Assembly: GCF_001039355.2 (NCBI RefSeq) | Contig: NW_019773692.1 | Location: forward strand, 112,760-176,759 | Direction: 5' to 3' | DNA: 64,000 bases | Source of the DNA: Lingula anatina | Lineage: Eukaryota > Brachiopoda > Lingulata > Lingulida > Lingulidae | In this document: positions 1 to 12,900 of the stretch, in pieces | Numbering within the stretch: the stretch's first letter is position 1 | Layout of the letters: every line of letters begins with the position of its first letter | Notes under the pieces: generated by a model | Databases searched by the model: none | Told to the model about the DNA's origin: nothing | What the model saw: the letters and a program-made list of their open reading frames with translations, nothing else | Position numbers and translations under genes: made by a program

Positions 1-3000
1 GCCTCAAGTCTGATGTTCATCATGTGGAGAGGGATCTAAGTAAACTGAAGAAGGACATTCTGGGCACAGGTTAGTAGCTGGTGTAGTAAGAAGTGTCCAC
101 TCTCGGCAGTATGGTACACAATTGTGTATTAGTTGTGAATAAAAATTTTAGCATGAAATAAAATACTAGTAATGCATAAAATTTTCAATCCATTAAGGCG
201 AATTCAAAACACAAAAATATCTGTAATTAAATGTTTTATGTACCACTTTAACACTTCATAGCATGCAGTATATATGTTTAATATATTAATATTAAATAAT
301 TCTTTCTTTCTTTCTTTATTATTATTATAATTTTATTTTATTATTTATTTATTTTTTTTGAGAGGAGGGAGCATTTTCACATTGTGTAGCAAAGTGATAT
401 AGAAGCAGGGTAAATAATTTTCTTACTTGACATAACTTGATATTATATTGTATTTCCAAATGAAAAATAAGAAGGTTTTTTTAAATGACAAAGATTGCCT
501 TCAGTTCTAATACTGTGATCTTCCAGAGCAAGCTTATAGGGAGTCGTGTACAGCACTAGGAGAGTTACGTAGACGCAGTGCGCTACTGAAGGCGCACTCA
601 CAGCAGTGCGAGGAGCTGCATGATTGTTACCAAGAGTTTGAACGACGCATGAACGGGAAAATTGAAAAGTACAAACAGTTGCAGAGGTGAGACATTCTTC
701 TACCATCTTTTAGAGACTGTGTTTGTTTTTATTTTAAAATTTAACTTATTTTCCTCTGTAAAATGAGTTTTATGGAGTAGGTTGAAAAGATTTATGTTTA
801 CATCTGTGAGAAAACAACTTTCAGAGGAGTAAAGATTGCATGTGATAAGTATATATTATTTTTCATCAGTTGTGCCACACTAGTCTAGTATTGTAATGTA
901 TTATTAGTTTAGTTTGCTTGGATTTGTCTTGTTTGCTGTGTACTGATATCATGCACCTGACTTCAGCTATGGACACTGGAGGACAGACTTGCCTCCCAGG
1001 TTAGTTAGCATGCTATAACACTCCATTCTTAATCTTTAACATCTCCCCACCTCCATATTATCACTATATTTACTTCTAAACTTGAACATCCTCCCCACCC
1101 CACCTCTTCTATATTAACACATACCTAACCACGTGTGGTACAGGTTTGCTTCCCAGAGGTTAGTTTGCATGCTGTAACACCCTTCCCCTCCTTATTCTGT
1201 TTAACACTCCACTAAGATACACTAACCTTCAGTATGGATTTAACTTTGGGGGTCCATGCTTGCCTCCTTGGTTAGTGTGCATTTAATAACACCCCGCCCC
1301 CTTTATTATACTCTGCTTAAAGACACCTAACCTCCAGTATAGGCACCAGGGATTCTGACATTCCTTCCAGGTTAATATACATGTGATAACAGTCTTATCC
1401 TAATCTGTAACACATCCTAAGATATATATCTGGCTCACATCTGTATTGATATATGCATTACTGTAAAAAATTGAAAATTTTTATCACTTAATAATTAATA
1501 TATCGTGAATTAATATATATGTGAATCCAACACAGCCTTATTAGGTGTTTGCAGTATGAGTAATATGTTTCGATGACTATTTTTAAAAATAATTACTATT
1601 TTGAAAAGAATATTAAATCATCAATGTTATGCTTCTGTGCTTTTTGGTAGATGAAGTATCTCTGTCTCTAAGCCAGCTTTTATTTGTCTGTCTGATTCTG
1701 AACTTTATGGATATAAAAAAAATGCCCATGTTACAGTATCCATATTGTTTTAAATTCTTCATATTCTATCAATACTCTATTAGATCTGTAGAAGTTTTCC
1801 ATTTTTATGGAAATAGTAAGAATACTTTGTTAAAAAACACTTGTATAAAACACCATGCTATAGCCATATGAATATGTATTTTTACATATTTCATTTTGTT
1901 TCCCATTGCAGTAAAGACTTTGTGGAGAGCACATTTTACAGCAGGAAGAGAGAAGAAGGAGAGAGGGAAGTAACAGCAGTGGAAGGGGCATGTGCTGTAA
2001 GAAAAACATTGGAAACATTTATCTTCATTCACAGAAGTCAAACTTTTCTTAAATTTTCTAATTTTTTATGAGGCCATTTCACCAATATTTTGAGTGTAAT
2101 GACAACAAAAAAACAATTGACTTTGCTAACAAAAGTCAAATTTTTCTTGTATGTGCTCATTTTTCATGTAGTCAGATCATTCTTTTGCCCATGTTTGAAG
2201 TGTGAAGTTTTATAGCTTGAGTTGTTTTTATTATTTTCAGAAACATGTGCGTGAAACCTGTGACTCTATAGGTCAGTTTCTGCAGCAGGTGCTGCAGGGG
2301 TCATTTGGCAATGACAGAATCACTCTGTAAGTTTTCTTTGCTCATTTCTTAAAAGAACAGCAGGTGACACAATATTCTTATTATTATTCCTTGCACGTCA
2401 GTACTTACCCTCGCACAGTACATGTTATATTATAGAGCACAGAGGGGATGGGGGGGGGGGGGTAAAATCAGCTAGAGGGTAAAGATAATTAACAGCTTTA
2501 CCAGGTCTGACAGACATTTGAGCTGGTCAAGTTGACAGCAATATAGTGAGATATCTGTGGGAATGGTCCCTTAGTTACCCTCTCACAATACATATTATAT
2601 TATATTATATTATATTATATTATATTATATTATATTATATTATATTATATTATATTATATTATATTATATTATATTATATTATATTATATTATATTATAT
2701 AGCACAGAGGAAGGACCTCCTGTGGAAAGACATAGAGGTGGTATTCTCAGAGTACCCAGTGAATCAGATAGTGACCTCCCTGGTCTCCAATACACAGTAT
2801 TGTATTGTATCTATCACATATTATACTATATTATAGAGCACAGAGGAAGGACCTCCTGTGGAAAGACATAGAGATGGTATTCTCAGAGTACCCAGTGAAT
2901 CAGATAGTGACCTCCCTGGTCTCCAATACACAGTATTGTATTGTATCTAACACATATTATATTATATTATAGAGCACAGAGGAAGGACCTCCTGTGGAAA

Positions 3001-6000
3001 GACATAGAGATGGTATTCTCAGAGTACCCAGTGAATCAGATAGTGACCTCCCTGGTCTCCAACACACAGGAGTCGTCACTGTCTCTGAGGGAGAGGACGG
3101 CGAGAATTGACATCAGGAGGGATGTGGAGAAACTCAAGTAGGGTTCATTAATAATGATGAAAATTCAAACATCCTCCAAATCTAGACATTTGAATATCTT
3201 GTGTACAGTGGCAGTATCTTCTATTTGTTAGTAGGTTTTTCATTAGATTTTTAACTAAGGAGTAAGTCTGACCCAACCTAAAGAGGGAAGGTATCTTTGC
3301 TAAATTGATAAGATTCTCTTATTAAAATACTCAATGTCATTTTTCACTTAACTGTCCAGTGCCCTCCATATAACTACAAAACATATTGCATTATATATTT
3401 CAAATACTTAATATATATCCACAAGAGCTTTGTTGCAGGTTTAAGTATGAAGGCAATGGAAGGCTGACAGATGTGTCCTCGGCTCCATCTTTACTACAGA
3501 GTGTCCATCAACTGCTGGAGGTAGGCATCAGTGACCCGCACAGAATTTTGTTTATTTATTTATTTATTTATTTTTATTTCTGTGAGTATTATTTATCTAA
3601 TTCTCCTTAGAAAATATGATGTGTGTTTAGTTTTTAACATGTTTATTCTGCAATCTCATTCACACTATTTTAAAATGTCTGCCCATGTAGCAGAGGTTAA
3701 GAATTTTAAATATCCATATTATCATCATCTTTGAAACTGAGATGCACTTTTTACAAAAGATGTTTGTGTGAACTTCAAAAACTGGTCTTGACAATAATGT
3801 TTACAAGAAAACTGTAAGTATCAAGATACAAGAGTTTTCTACAACTAGAAGAATGTTTGCCAAATTATAAGAGAAACTTGATGATTATGTCTACAGGAGT
3901 CCCAGTTGAATCACATCAAGAAATTTGTGGAGACAGAGAAACACAAGAATCAGTGTGTGCGTATCCACCAGCAGTTAGAGCAGCTGAGGGCAGAGGTAGA
4001 CCAGCAGTTTAAGTCCCAAATACAGGGTAACCCAGGGGCTCTGGACTTGGCCAGGTATCAATTTATATTTCTGAATTGTTTTGGAGGATTCTGGTGCTGA
4101 GACAAATACAACAACAGAGATGTTTCCTTGATCTTTGAATTTATGAGGAAATCCTAGGTTTTATAGCAGAGGCAGTGATGACTTTGAATTTTTAGAATCC
4201 ATTTTTTTTCAACCACCGAGAGTTATATGATAGTTGGTGTTTTTAGGTCCTTGTTCGAGACAGAGCTGAGCGTGGCTGGATCAAGGGCAGCTCTTGCTTG
4301 CTTGGAGGACAGAAACACAGAGTTAAAACTCCGCGTCAGTCAGTCTGCTAAGGAGAAGGAGATTCTGCTTGCCAAATATCAGCAGATACAGGATTTTAGG
4401 AAATTGGCTGTAAGTCTGTGTTTTATTTTTATTTAACCCTGAGTTTTTTAGTATTTTATTTAACCCTGAGTTTTGAGTATTTTATCAAATAATTTTGATC
4501 TGTTGTTATGGTCATTACTCTGAATGATTGCCTCCCATAATTAATTATATTTATCTCTCTGAAAATTCTATTTTTTGTTAAGACCAACATGTCCTTAGGT
4601 TGTATTCTTCAGTTTGATGCAAGGAAATTTGTAATCTTAATAAATAAATAAATAATTGAATCTTTCAGTATCATGTGATGGATTTTAAGTTGTTTTGTGA
4701 TCTATTAATATAACAGGACAGCAAGCAGGGAGTGATCAGAGTTCTGGTGAAACAGAACACTAATGCTGCCAGCAGATTGGCAGAGCAACAGATTGCGGTA
4801 GGTCTTTTATAATGATTTTATTCTCTATTCCCTTTACCTGGTTGGTAAGACTGATTCATGTCCTGAAAAACTTAAATACCAGTATATGCTGTCACCCTGA
4901 TAGTGATACTTTGTTATGCTTAACCATCTATATTTTCTTCTTGAAAATTCTGGTGTAATTCACTTTGTACTTAACTTTATCCTGACTGTATTTAGGTATT
5001 TCATGTTTTTCTTCAATTTTTCTTAACAACTGGTGTAATTATCTTTGTACTGAAGTTTATACTGATTTTATTAAAGTATTTTATGTGCCTCTTGAATATT
5101 TCATGACAAATATTGTAAACAGCCAACCAGTTTTTACTTGTCTTCCTTTTCATCATAAAAAGCAAGCACTGACCAGCGAGTTAGTATACGAACAGTATAT
5201 AAAATAAATATAATCTTCTCTTTCAGATCCAGCAGTATGTCCAAAGGTCACTGTCCACCCATGAAGTGGACGTGAAGACCAATGTGACCCATCTTAAGGA
5301 TCATGTTATTAAGGAGGTGGACGCCTTTGCCGCCCTGGCCTTGCCATACCTTATGTACACTGTGTTAGAGAGGTGAGGAAAAAATTACTTCCCCCCCACA
5401 CACACATACACTCACACACACACACACACATACACTCACACACACACACACACATACACTCACACACACACACACACATACACTCACACACACACACACA
5501 TACACTCACACACACACACACACATACACTCACACAGGCACAGACTGTCATAAGCAGTGAATCATCTGATTCATTGACTTGAATAAGAACATTAAACGGA
5601 TTGCATATGATTTGTCTGTCTAGAAATATTTATGAATATCTTTTATATAGAGCTCAACCAGTTTTACTTGTCTCCCTTCTCATCACAAAAAAGCAAGCAC
5701 TAACCAGTCAGTATTTATATATGTTATATCTGTTATTCATGCCATTCTACACGCATACTTGTTTATTCCATATGTAATATCTGCTCATGTATATCAAATA
5801 CATCTGACTGACTTGAGCTGTATCTGTTACTCATGTTGTTATCCATGCCATGTTTATGTGTATATGCATGTCCCTGCAGTGCCCAGAAGTTAGCTGTGAT
5901 TGACCTGTCCATCAACAGACTGACCGGTCCAGGTGCTGGCCACAACCAACAGCTACAGCAGGTGCTCAACGCTCTGGAGTTTCCTGTCTTCAAGGTAGGA

Positions 6001-8983
6001 GAATTCAGTTAGTATTATTATGTAATAATAGACTGTTGGGGTACTATTATTGAGCAGCTTTAATAGGCTTCTTTAATAAAATTATGTAGAAGGCAGAACT
6101 TGACATTTACATATATATGGAATATGGTAACCTTTGCTTTAGGCCTTGGTGCTATTTTGTGACCTTGACCCACTTAAACTATTGTTATATATCTGCCTAG
6201 GCTCCTGAGTGTCTCCTGCGGAAGGCCATGGAGGTGAAGATGGAGATAGATGACATGAACGCCCAGCTTGAGAGCCATGAAGTGCTAGGCAGACTGCTGA
6301 GGGGGGCAGAGAGAGACCAGGCCCTCACTGTGGATCACATAGCAGGTGTGTTCATTGTGGTAGAGGTGACACTGCAGATTGTGTTGGGTGTGACACTGTG
6401 TATCACATAGCAGGTGTGTTCATTGTGGTAGAGGTGACACTACAGATTGTGTTGGGTGTGACACTGTGTATCACATAGCAGGTGTGTTCATTGTGGTAGA
6501 GGTGACACTGCAGATTGCATTGGATGAGACACATGAAATGGATGCCATACTACAAATTTTGTTGGGTGTGAGACACTGCAAATTGTGTTTGGTGTGACAT
6601 TCAAAATCTCGTTAGTTGTTACCAGTATGAACTGTATCTAGTATGTCTTTAAGTGTGTTTCTTAATAATGAATGAAGTATATTTTCCAGGATTATGCCAG
6701 GAAGTAGAAGAGAATGACAGGAAGCAACTGGATGCTTTATTACCAGTTCTGCAGAAAAGGATTTCCAGAGCAAGTCAGGCTTTAGCCGAGTGTCTTGAAG
6801 TGAAGGACTGTGTGCAAGCTTGGTGAGTCACGTGGTGGACTGAGCAGTGCAGTTGGTGATGGACAATATNNNNNNNNNNNNNNNNNNNNNNNNNNNNNNN
6901 NNNNNNNNNNNNNNNNNNNNNNNNNNNNNNNNNNNNNNNNNNNNNNNNNNNNNNNNNNNNNNNNNNNNNNNNNNNNNNNNNNNNNNNNNNNNNNNNNNNN
7001 NNNNNNNNNNNNNNNNNNNNNNNNNNNNNNNNNNNNNNNNNNNNNNNNNNNNNNNNNNNNNNNNNNNNNNNNNNNNNNNNNNNNNNNNNNNNNNNNNNNN
7101 NNNNNNNNNNNNNNNNNNNNNNNNNNNNNNNNNNNNNNNNNNNNNNNNNNNNNNNNNNNNNNNNNNNNNNNNNNNNNNNNNNNNNNNNNNNNNNNNNNNN
7201 NNNNNNNNNNNNNNNNNNNNNNNNNNNNNNNNNNNNNNNNNNNNNNNNNNNNNNNNNNNNNNNNNNNNNNNNNNNNNNNNNNNNNNNNNNNCACACACAC
7301 ATACACTCACACACACACACACACATACACTCACACAGGCACAGACTGTCATAAGCAGTGAATCATCTGATTCATTGACTTGAATAAGAACATTAAACGG
7401 ATTGCATATGATTTGTCTGTCTAGAAATATTTATGAATATCTTTTATATAGAGCTCAACCAGTTTTACTTGTCTCCCTTCTCATCACAAAAAAGCAAGCA
7501 CTAACCAGTCAGTATTTATATATGTTATATCTGTTATTCATGCCATTCTACACGCATACTTGTTTATTCCATATGTAATATCTGCTCATGTATATCAAAT
7601 ACATCTGACTGACTTGAGCTGTATCTGTTACTCATGTTGTTATCCATGCCATGTTTATGTGTATATGCATGTCCCTGCAGTGCCCAGAAGTTAGCTGTGA
7701 TTGACCTGTCCATCAACAGACTGACCGGTCCAGGTGCTGGCCACAACCAACAGCTACAGCAGGTGCTCAACGCTCTGGAGTTTCCTGTCTTCAAGGTAGG
7801 AGAATTCAGTTAGTATTATTATGTAATAATAGACTGTTGGGGTACTATTATTGAGCAGCTTTAATAGGCTTCTTTAATAAAATTATGTAGAAGGCAGAAC
7901 TTGACATTTACATATATATGGAATATGGTAACCTTTGCTTTAGGCCTTGGTGCTATTTTGTGACCTTGACCCACTTAAACTATTGTTATATATCTGCCTA
8001 GGCTCCTGAGTGTCTCCTGCGGAAGGCCATGGAGGTGAAGATGGAGATAGATGACATGAACGCCCAGCTTGAGAGCCATGAAGTGCTAGGCAGACTGCTG
8101 AGGGGGGCAGAGAGAGACCAGGCCCTCACTGTGGATCACATAGCAGGTGTGTTCATTGTGGTAGAGGTGACACTGCAGATTGCATTGGATGAGACACATG
8201 AAATGGATGCCGTACTACAAATTTTGTTGGGTGTGAGACACTGCAAATTGTGTTTGGTGTGACATTCAAAATCTCGTTAGTTGTTACCAGTATGAACTGT
8301 ATCTAGTATGTCTTTAAGTGTGTTTCTTAATAATGAATGAAGTATATTTTACAGGATTATGCCAGGAAGTAGAAGAGAATGACAGGAAGCAACTGGATGC
8401 TTTATTACCAGTTCTGCAGAAAAGGATTTCCAGAGCAAGTCAGGCTTTAGCCGAGTGTCTTGAAGTGAAGGACTGTGTGCAAGCTTGGTGAGTCACGTGG
8501 TGGACTGAGCAGTGCAGTTGGTGATGGACAATATAAATGTTATATTCACTGGCCTAATGACCAGTAAATTATTTAATATACTCTCTCTATATGATAAGAT
8601 GTACCTTTGCACATTTGACTCTGGAAATTAATCTTCCATATTTCATACATATCACGGTGACAGAAACACCTTTTGTGTGGTCTCTGCCATTTTAACAAAT
8701 GTAAACACAATGCAAGGCTTACTGTAGTTGTAACACCAGCTTGTATTTGGGAGGTACCATGGATTTGGCCTGGACCATGCGGTTCAGCCTCACATGGCAT
8801 TTTTAGTCTCTTTATTTAGTTAATAAAATAATTGATTTATTACTGAATAATTCCAGGTGGGAGCAGCCCGCCCAGTATTTGGTGCCTTGGTTAAAGATAC
8901 ACGGTAGAACTTACCAGCAGTGGAGAGATCAGTGGACTGTGACTGTCACAAAGTTAAGACAGTTACAAGTACAACAGCAGTGA
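1..8983 (+). CDS. HAUS5: HAUS augmin-like complex subunit 5, 3' part of gene
   Basis: HAUS5 is a subunit of augmin, which recruits gamma-tubulin to spindle microtubules for branched nucleation in mitosis. Exons read with matching phases: 1-69 (partial), 527-686, 1912-1996, 2241-2326, 2973-3137, 3439-3520, 3897-4054, 4247-4409, 4717-4797, 5227-5372, 5880-5994, 6201-6345, 6690-6822, 8857-8983. They give about 570 residues; human HAUS5 has 633, so the N-terminus lies outside the window. The product is mostly helical coiled coil. Family landmarks are [15 protein letters not shown] (human IKGNSASKTRL region) and the C-terminal WWEQPAQ followed by a QWRDQW-type ending, matching human WWEQPGQ...QWRLRW. 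Exons 11-13 appear a second time at 7681-7795, 8002-8146 and 8355-8487 beyond an N-gap; only one set is needed. The stop is TGA 8981-8983, inside a tandem repeat. The gene faces GPR89 tail to tail. Confidence 0.9.
960..1395. repeat. Degenerate intronic tandem repeat, about four units
   Basis: Four diverged copies of a unit containing GGTTAGTTAGCATG followed by a TAACAC-type stretch lie at about 996, 1156, 1270 and 1368 in a HAUS5 intron. Spacing falls from roughly 160 to 100 bp. No coding potential is seen. Confidence 0.6.
2593..2933 (+). repeat. ATATT microsatellite plus two broken copies of a HAUS5 exon
   Basis: A pentanucleotide array (unit ATATT) runs from about 2593 to 2700. It is followed by two near-identical 5' fragments of the next HAUS5 exon (2701-2797 and 2837-2933) at a 136-bp period. 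The real exon is the third copy (2973-3137), the only one that continues into the rest of the coding sequence. The fragments encode the same [12 protein letters not shown] start but then run into repeat sequence and an in-frame stop, so using their acceptors would truncate the protein. A shorter trace of the same exon start lies near 2430-2447. Confidence 0.8.
5392..5536. repeat. (CA)n microsatellite with periodic ATACACT interruptions
   Basis: The CA repeat is interrupted every 20-22 bases by a TACACT motif. It lies just inside the intron after HAUS5 exon 5227-5372. The same sequence begins the second contig at 7292, so this tract is the likely point where the assembly broke. Confidence 0.85.
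6870..7291. other. Assembly gap of 422 Ns
   Basis: An unbroken run of N joins two contigs. The left contig ends in GGACAATAT at 6869. The right contig starts in the CA microsatellite and reads through the same GGACAATAT at 8534, so the contig ends overlap in sequence. Confidence 0.99.
7292..8534 (+). repeat. Second copy of HAUS5 exons 11-13, probable false duplication
   Basis: This block repeats 5491-6869 almost base for base, including exons 7681-7795, 8002-8146 and 8355-8487 and their introns. The main difference is a 68-bp intron unit present three times in the left copy (from 6346) and once here, which accounts exactly for the 136-bp length difference. The pattern fits two alleles scaffolded in series. 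If the duplication were real, both exon sets would still splice in frame, because the introns on either side are phase 2, and would add 131 residues. Confidence 0.85.
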
Positions 8984-9300
8984 AATACCCAACTGTGACA
9001 GTCACAAAGTTAAGACAGTTACAAGTACAACAGCAGTGAAATACCTACTGTGACTGTCACAAAGTTAAGACAGTTACAAGTACAACAGCAGTGAAATACC
9101 CAACTGTGACAGTCACAAAGTTAAGACAGTTACAAGTACAACAGCAGTGAAATACCTACTGTGACTGTCACAAAGTTAAGACAGTTACAAGTACAACAGC
9201 AGTGAAATACCCAACTGTGACAGTCACAAAGTTAAGACAGTTACAAGTACAACAGCAGTGAAATACCTACTGTGACTGTCACAAAGTTAAGACTGTTACA
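8939..9300 (+). repeat. 55/56-bp minisatellite starting inside the HAUS5 last exon
   Basis: Seven units start at 8945, 9001, 9056, 9112, 9167, 9223 and 9278, with spacing alternating 56, 55, 56, 55, 56, 55. The alternation comes from two unit types (AACTGTGACAG and ACTGTGACTG), giving a 111-bp higher-order unit. The first unit is the last 13 codons and stop of HAUS5. Later units repeat that coding tail, stop included, in the 3' UTR. Confidence 0.92.
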
Positions 9301-9931
9301 AGTATAGTTACAAGTAATAATACCCCCTGTGAAGAGTTTTGTTACTAAACTTGTCTAAAGTAGCAGAAACAGTGAGGAGAAATTGACCTTCACAAATGTA
9401 TGTCAGCAATGTGATATTCAACAGTAAAAAAAAAAAAAGTCTGGGCTTATTAATATAGTGTTTTTGCAAGAAATCTGTAGTCTATTAGGCAGGGCACTTG
9501 CCTGGAGTCACGGACTATTTATTTTGAGTCAGGGTTTTTGTGAACTATTTTCCCCACAATAAGAAACGGAGATGAGGACAAGTTTAAACTGTTGTATCCA
9601 AAAATATAACTTAAAATGAAACCAGTTTACATTTTCTGAGCAACAATTTTGCAGATTTTATTACATATGAAAATCAGTTGATCATTCCGACTATAAAATA
9701 CACAAAAACTCAATAAAAACAATGGCAATGGCAATTGAAATTTGTTTATTTATCCCTCCATTCATTATGACTATCATTTAGAACATAAAACCAATCGCCT
9801 TACCCAAGCTTTGAAATATACAACTTGTCCACCAATAGATAATATTTAATAAATAAATAAACATTTGATGCATTTTATTTTGAAGAGCAAAACATCATTA
9901 TGGCGAAATTGCTCTAATTGTTCTTGCTCTG
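8984..9931. other. Convergent 3' region between HAUS5 and GPR89
   Basis: Apart from the minisatellite this is AT-rich non-coding DNA. A plus-strand AATAAA lies near 9713 and the minus-strand equivalent (TTTATT on +) near 9744, so the 3' ends of the two genes may meet or overlap. Confidence 0.5.
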
Positions 9932-12900
9932 CTACGTGATGTTCTTTTCTGGCGCCTGTTTGTGAGCGATATACAGGAAGCAAATACTGGAGAGTGCGCT
10001 GACCAAGAAGATGACATCAAACCACCTGTGGTAGAAATTAAACTGCAGATCTCCCAAAACATCTGTGATGATAGACCTGAAATAGATGAAGAAAGACATT
10101 TAACTAGAAATCTCCAGCTTGTGCTCCAAGTAAAGATTTTATCACCCAGTTAATCCTCTGGGCTGTGGTGATCTAATCATAATTAGATATATTACTCAGT
10201 TAAACACATTGGTGGCTTTGGGTGGGGCAGCAGAGGGATTAGAATGGTTCCCTTTGAACAGCTAATCATAATAAGATGTCTATCACTGCAATTTTATAGA
10301 ATCTACATAGAAAATATTCTCACCTATATTCAGAAGGCATGTTCATCCTCATCAGTAAAACAGAAGATACAAAATACATTCCCTGAAATGGAATACACTG
10401 TCATGTTAAATATGTCAAATCACACAATCTTTGATCACTGAGTTGAAACAAATCTTAACCATTATGTCTACTCAACCTCTTTTAAATTAGAACAAAATAT
10501 GACGGATATCATACATGAATTTGAAAAACTCAAAAGTCCTCTGTCACAGTGTCTGCACAATAAGGTGGGGCCACTGTAACAGTATCACTATCAAGCAAAG
10601 CAATTCAGTTTGTTCAACAAATGATGAACACAGCTACAACTTACCATAATCTGAGCAAGAGCTAACACTATCACATTGGAAGATTTGTTACTGGCTATGG
10701 CATAGAAAAACTGAAAAAGATGAACCCAATGAGAAAAAAGCCACAATGCTAAATGTTTGGGTTGTATCCATACAAAAAAAGCTGGAGATGGTGTCAAAAA
10801 TATTTTCAAAACTTTAAACAAACTATATATTTCCACCTACTTCAGAAAATGTAATAGAAGGCAGACCAGAGTCTGTATTACTTGTCACCTTGTAATTCAA
10901 AGCTAATCTTGTGCAAATGTGAATGAACAGAGACTTTTCTACCATAGTAGCTGACATTTACTACCTTTGATGTACTTGAAACTTCAAAGTGCTCAAATTA
11001 TTGGGTCCCAAAGTGTCCAAGATATACATAGTCTACCATACTTAGGCAATAATCTTCAGAAATAATTTTTTTTCAACTTATGTTGTCCTATTTTGATAGT
11101 TCCTGTTTGGGTTGAGAGTGACTGCTTGAACATAAAACATACAGCTTACCTTAGTAAGAGTTATCAACAAACCCCTTATAGATGTCACCACGATGATTCC
11201 AACTAAAAAGAAAGATATGTGCTGGGAGAAGAATTTCACCTGAAATTGTTAAGTATCCACATTAACATTCAAATTAGAACCACAGTAACTTTTCCCATCA
11301 ACTCACAAAATACACCTCTGTGACCATTACATTAAGGAGTTCAAACCAAAATTTTACTTTAACTTAATTCAGGTATGCTTTCATTAAGGATAAATCCATA
11401 GTAAAATGCTAAATAATGTCACTATTGATCTAAAGCATCAGCTGATTGATCAGTTTCATAAATCATTTCATTAAGTGGATTATGATCAAGTAACCTTGGG
11501 TCAAGTTCACAAAACTTCAATTTCAGATCAACTCTTTTAATTTGAGGCCAACAATTAAAAGGTAAAAACAAACTAGCTTTAAGTTCAGACCAACTATCGT
11601 TTTGAAGTACAGCTAACAGTAAAGATGAAATCACCACTTACATCAAACTGAATTCCAAAGTACTTGACAGCTATTTCTATTCCTCTAGTCACAGGATCTG
11701 TCTTCCCTACTCTGTCAAATACTATATTGATTGTAGCCTGGAATGTACACACAGCATTACGTAACATTCTATGTAATTAATATTAAAAGTTGTCAGTGTA
11801 CACAGTACAATTGACAAATGCACATTGACAATTTTTATCTAAATTTACTTTTAAGTAAATTATTGGTTCCATGTACGTACAGATTTAAATTTCAATACTT
11901 AACTTTCTTTGTAATTAGTATGTTAATTTAAATCTAAGTTATATTTTCTTTGTAATTTATAAGTTAGTCTATATTTCTTTCAGTGATGTTGCAGATGAAA
12001 AATATGTTTACTATCCAATCCTACTTACCAGGCATATTTTACAACAACAATAGACTGAGAAAAAATATCCAAGGAAATTAAAATATTTTCCCTTAAAAGT
12101 CTTAGAATACTCCATCCTTTCCTAAAAGATAGATAGCATTATTTAATTTTGAAAATCACATTGCAGAAGATGAGTCAATTATTATAATATTATTATTCAA
12201 CTTATTCCCAATCTGAAAAAAATATGTGGATACTATTACTTTCAAACAGATAGAATACAATCTGCCCATAATAAAAAAAGACCATACAGTCTGATATATT
12301 TATAAATATTATTCACACTACAGATGGCACCAGCAGTCAAGACAAGCCACTTACCTGAGTGTTATGTAAATCCACTGTTTCCAGGAACAGCTGTCTACTG
12401 AGCTCCTCCAAGGCATCTGCCTCCTGGCGAAGTTGACCTAAATCTGAGTGTTGAAGTTAAGGAAAGTGTATGATATATCTTGACTGCCTTTAACAGTTGT
12501 TCCAGTATCTGAAAAGCTCTGAGCAGTTATTTTATATTCTTGCTCGTTTTTATCTAGTGCTCAATATATCCCGTTTTTCTGACCAGGACAGAGCTAATGA
12601 ACCAAATCAAAGACACCCCACCCCCCAAACTATGAACACATCTTTTACCCAGTTTGGTCATGAAAGGATACTTTCTCCACTGCCTGCAGAAGCGAAACTT
12701 TTCACTAGTCCCCAAATCCCACTCCGGCTCTCCCCTGTGTTGGTTCGCTGCATGGCCTCCCTCTTCGCTACAGCAATTCTGCAACATTAGCACATTATTG
12801 ATTCTTCATTTATCTAATGATATTTACTATATTATTTTTTCTAAATACTAAGTGAGTTAATAAATAAATAATTCATAATAGGCATGTTCACAAACAGATA

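Noticed and set aside
2546-2836. 96-codon frame rich in Ile-Leu-Tyr leading into a HAUS5-like sequence
   Set aside because: It is the ATATT microsatellite fused to a broken copy of a HAUS5 exon; the real exon is at 2973-3137.
5351-5582. Open frames of repeating Cys-Val or His-Thr
   Set aside because: They are translations of the CA microsatellite, open only because the repeat has no stop codons.
6775-7383. Long frames crossing the 422-N gap
   Set aside because: Unknown bases were translated as X; there is no sequence evidence.
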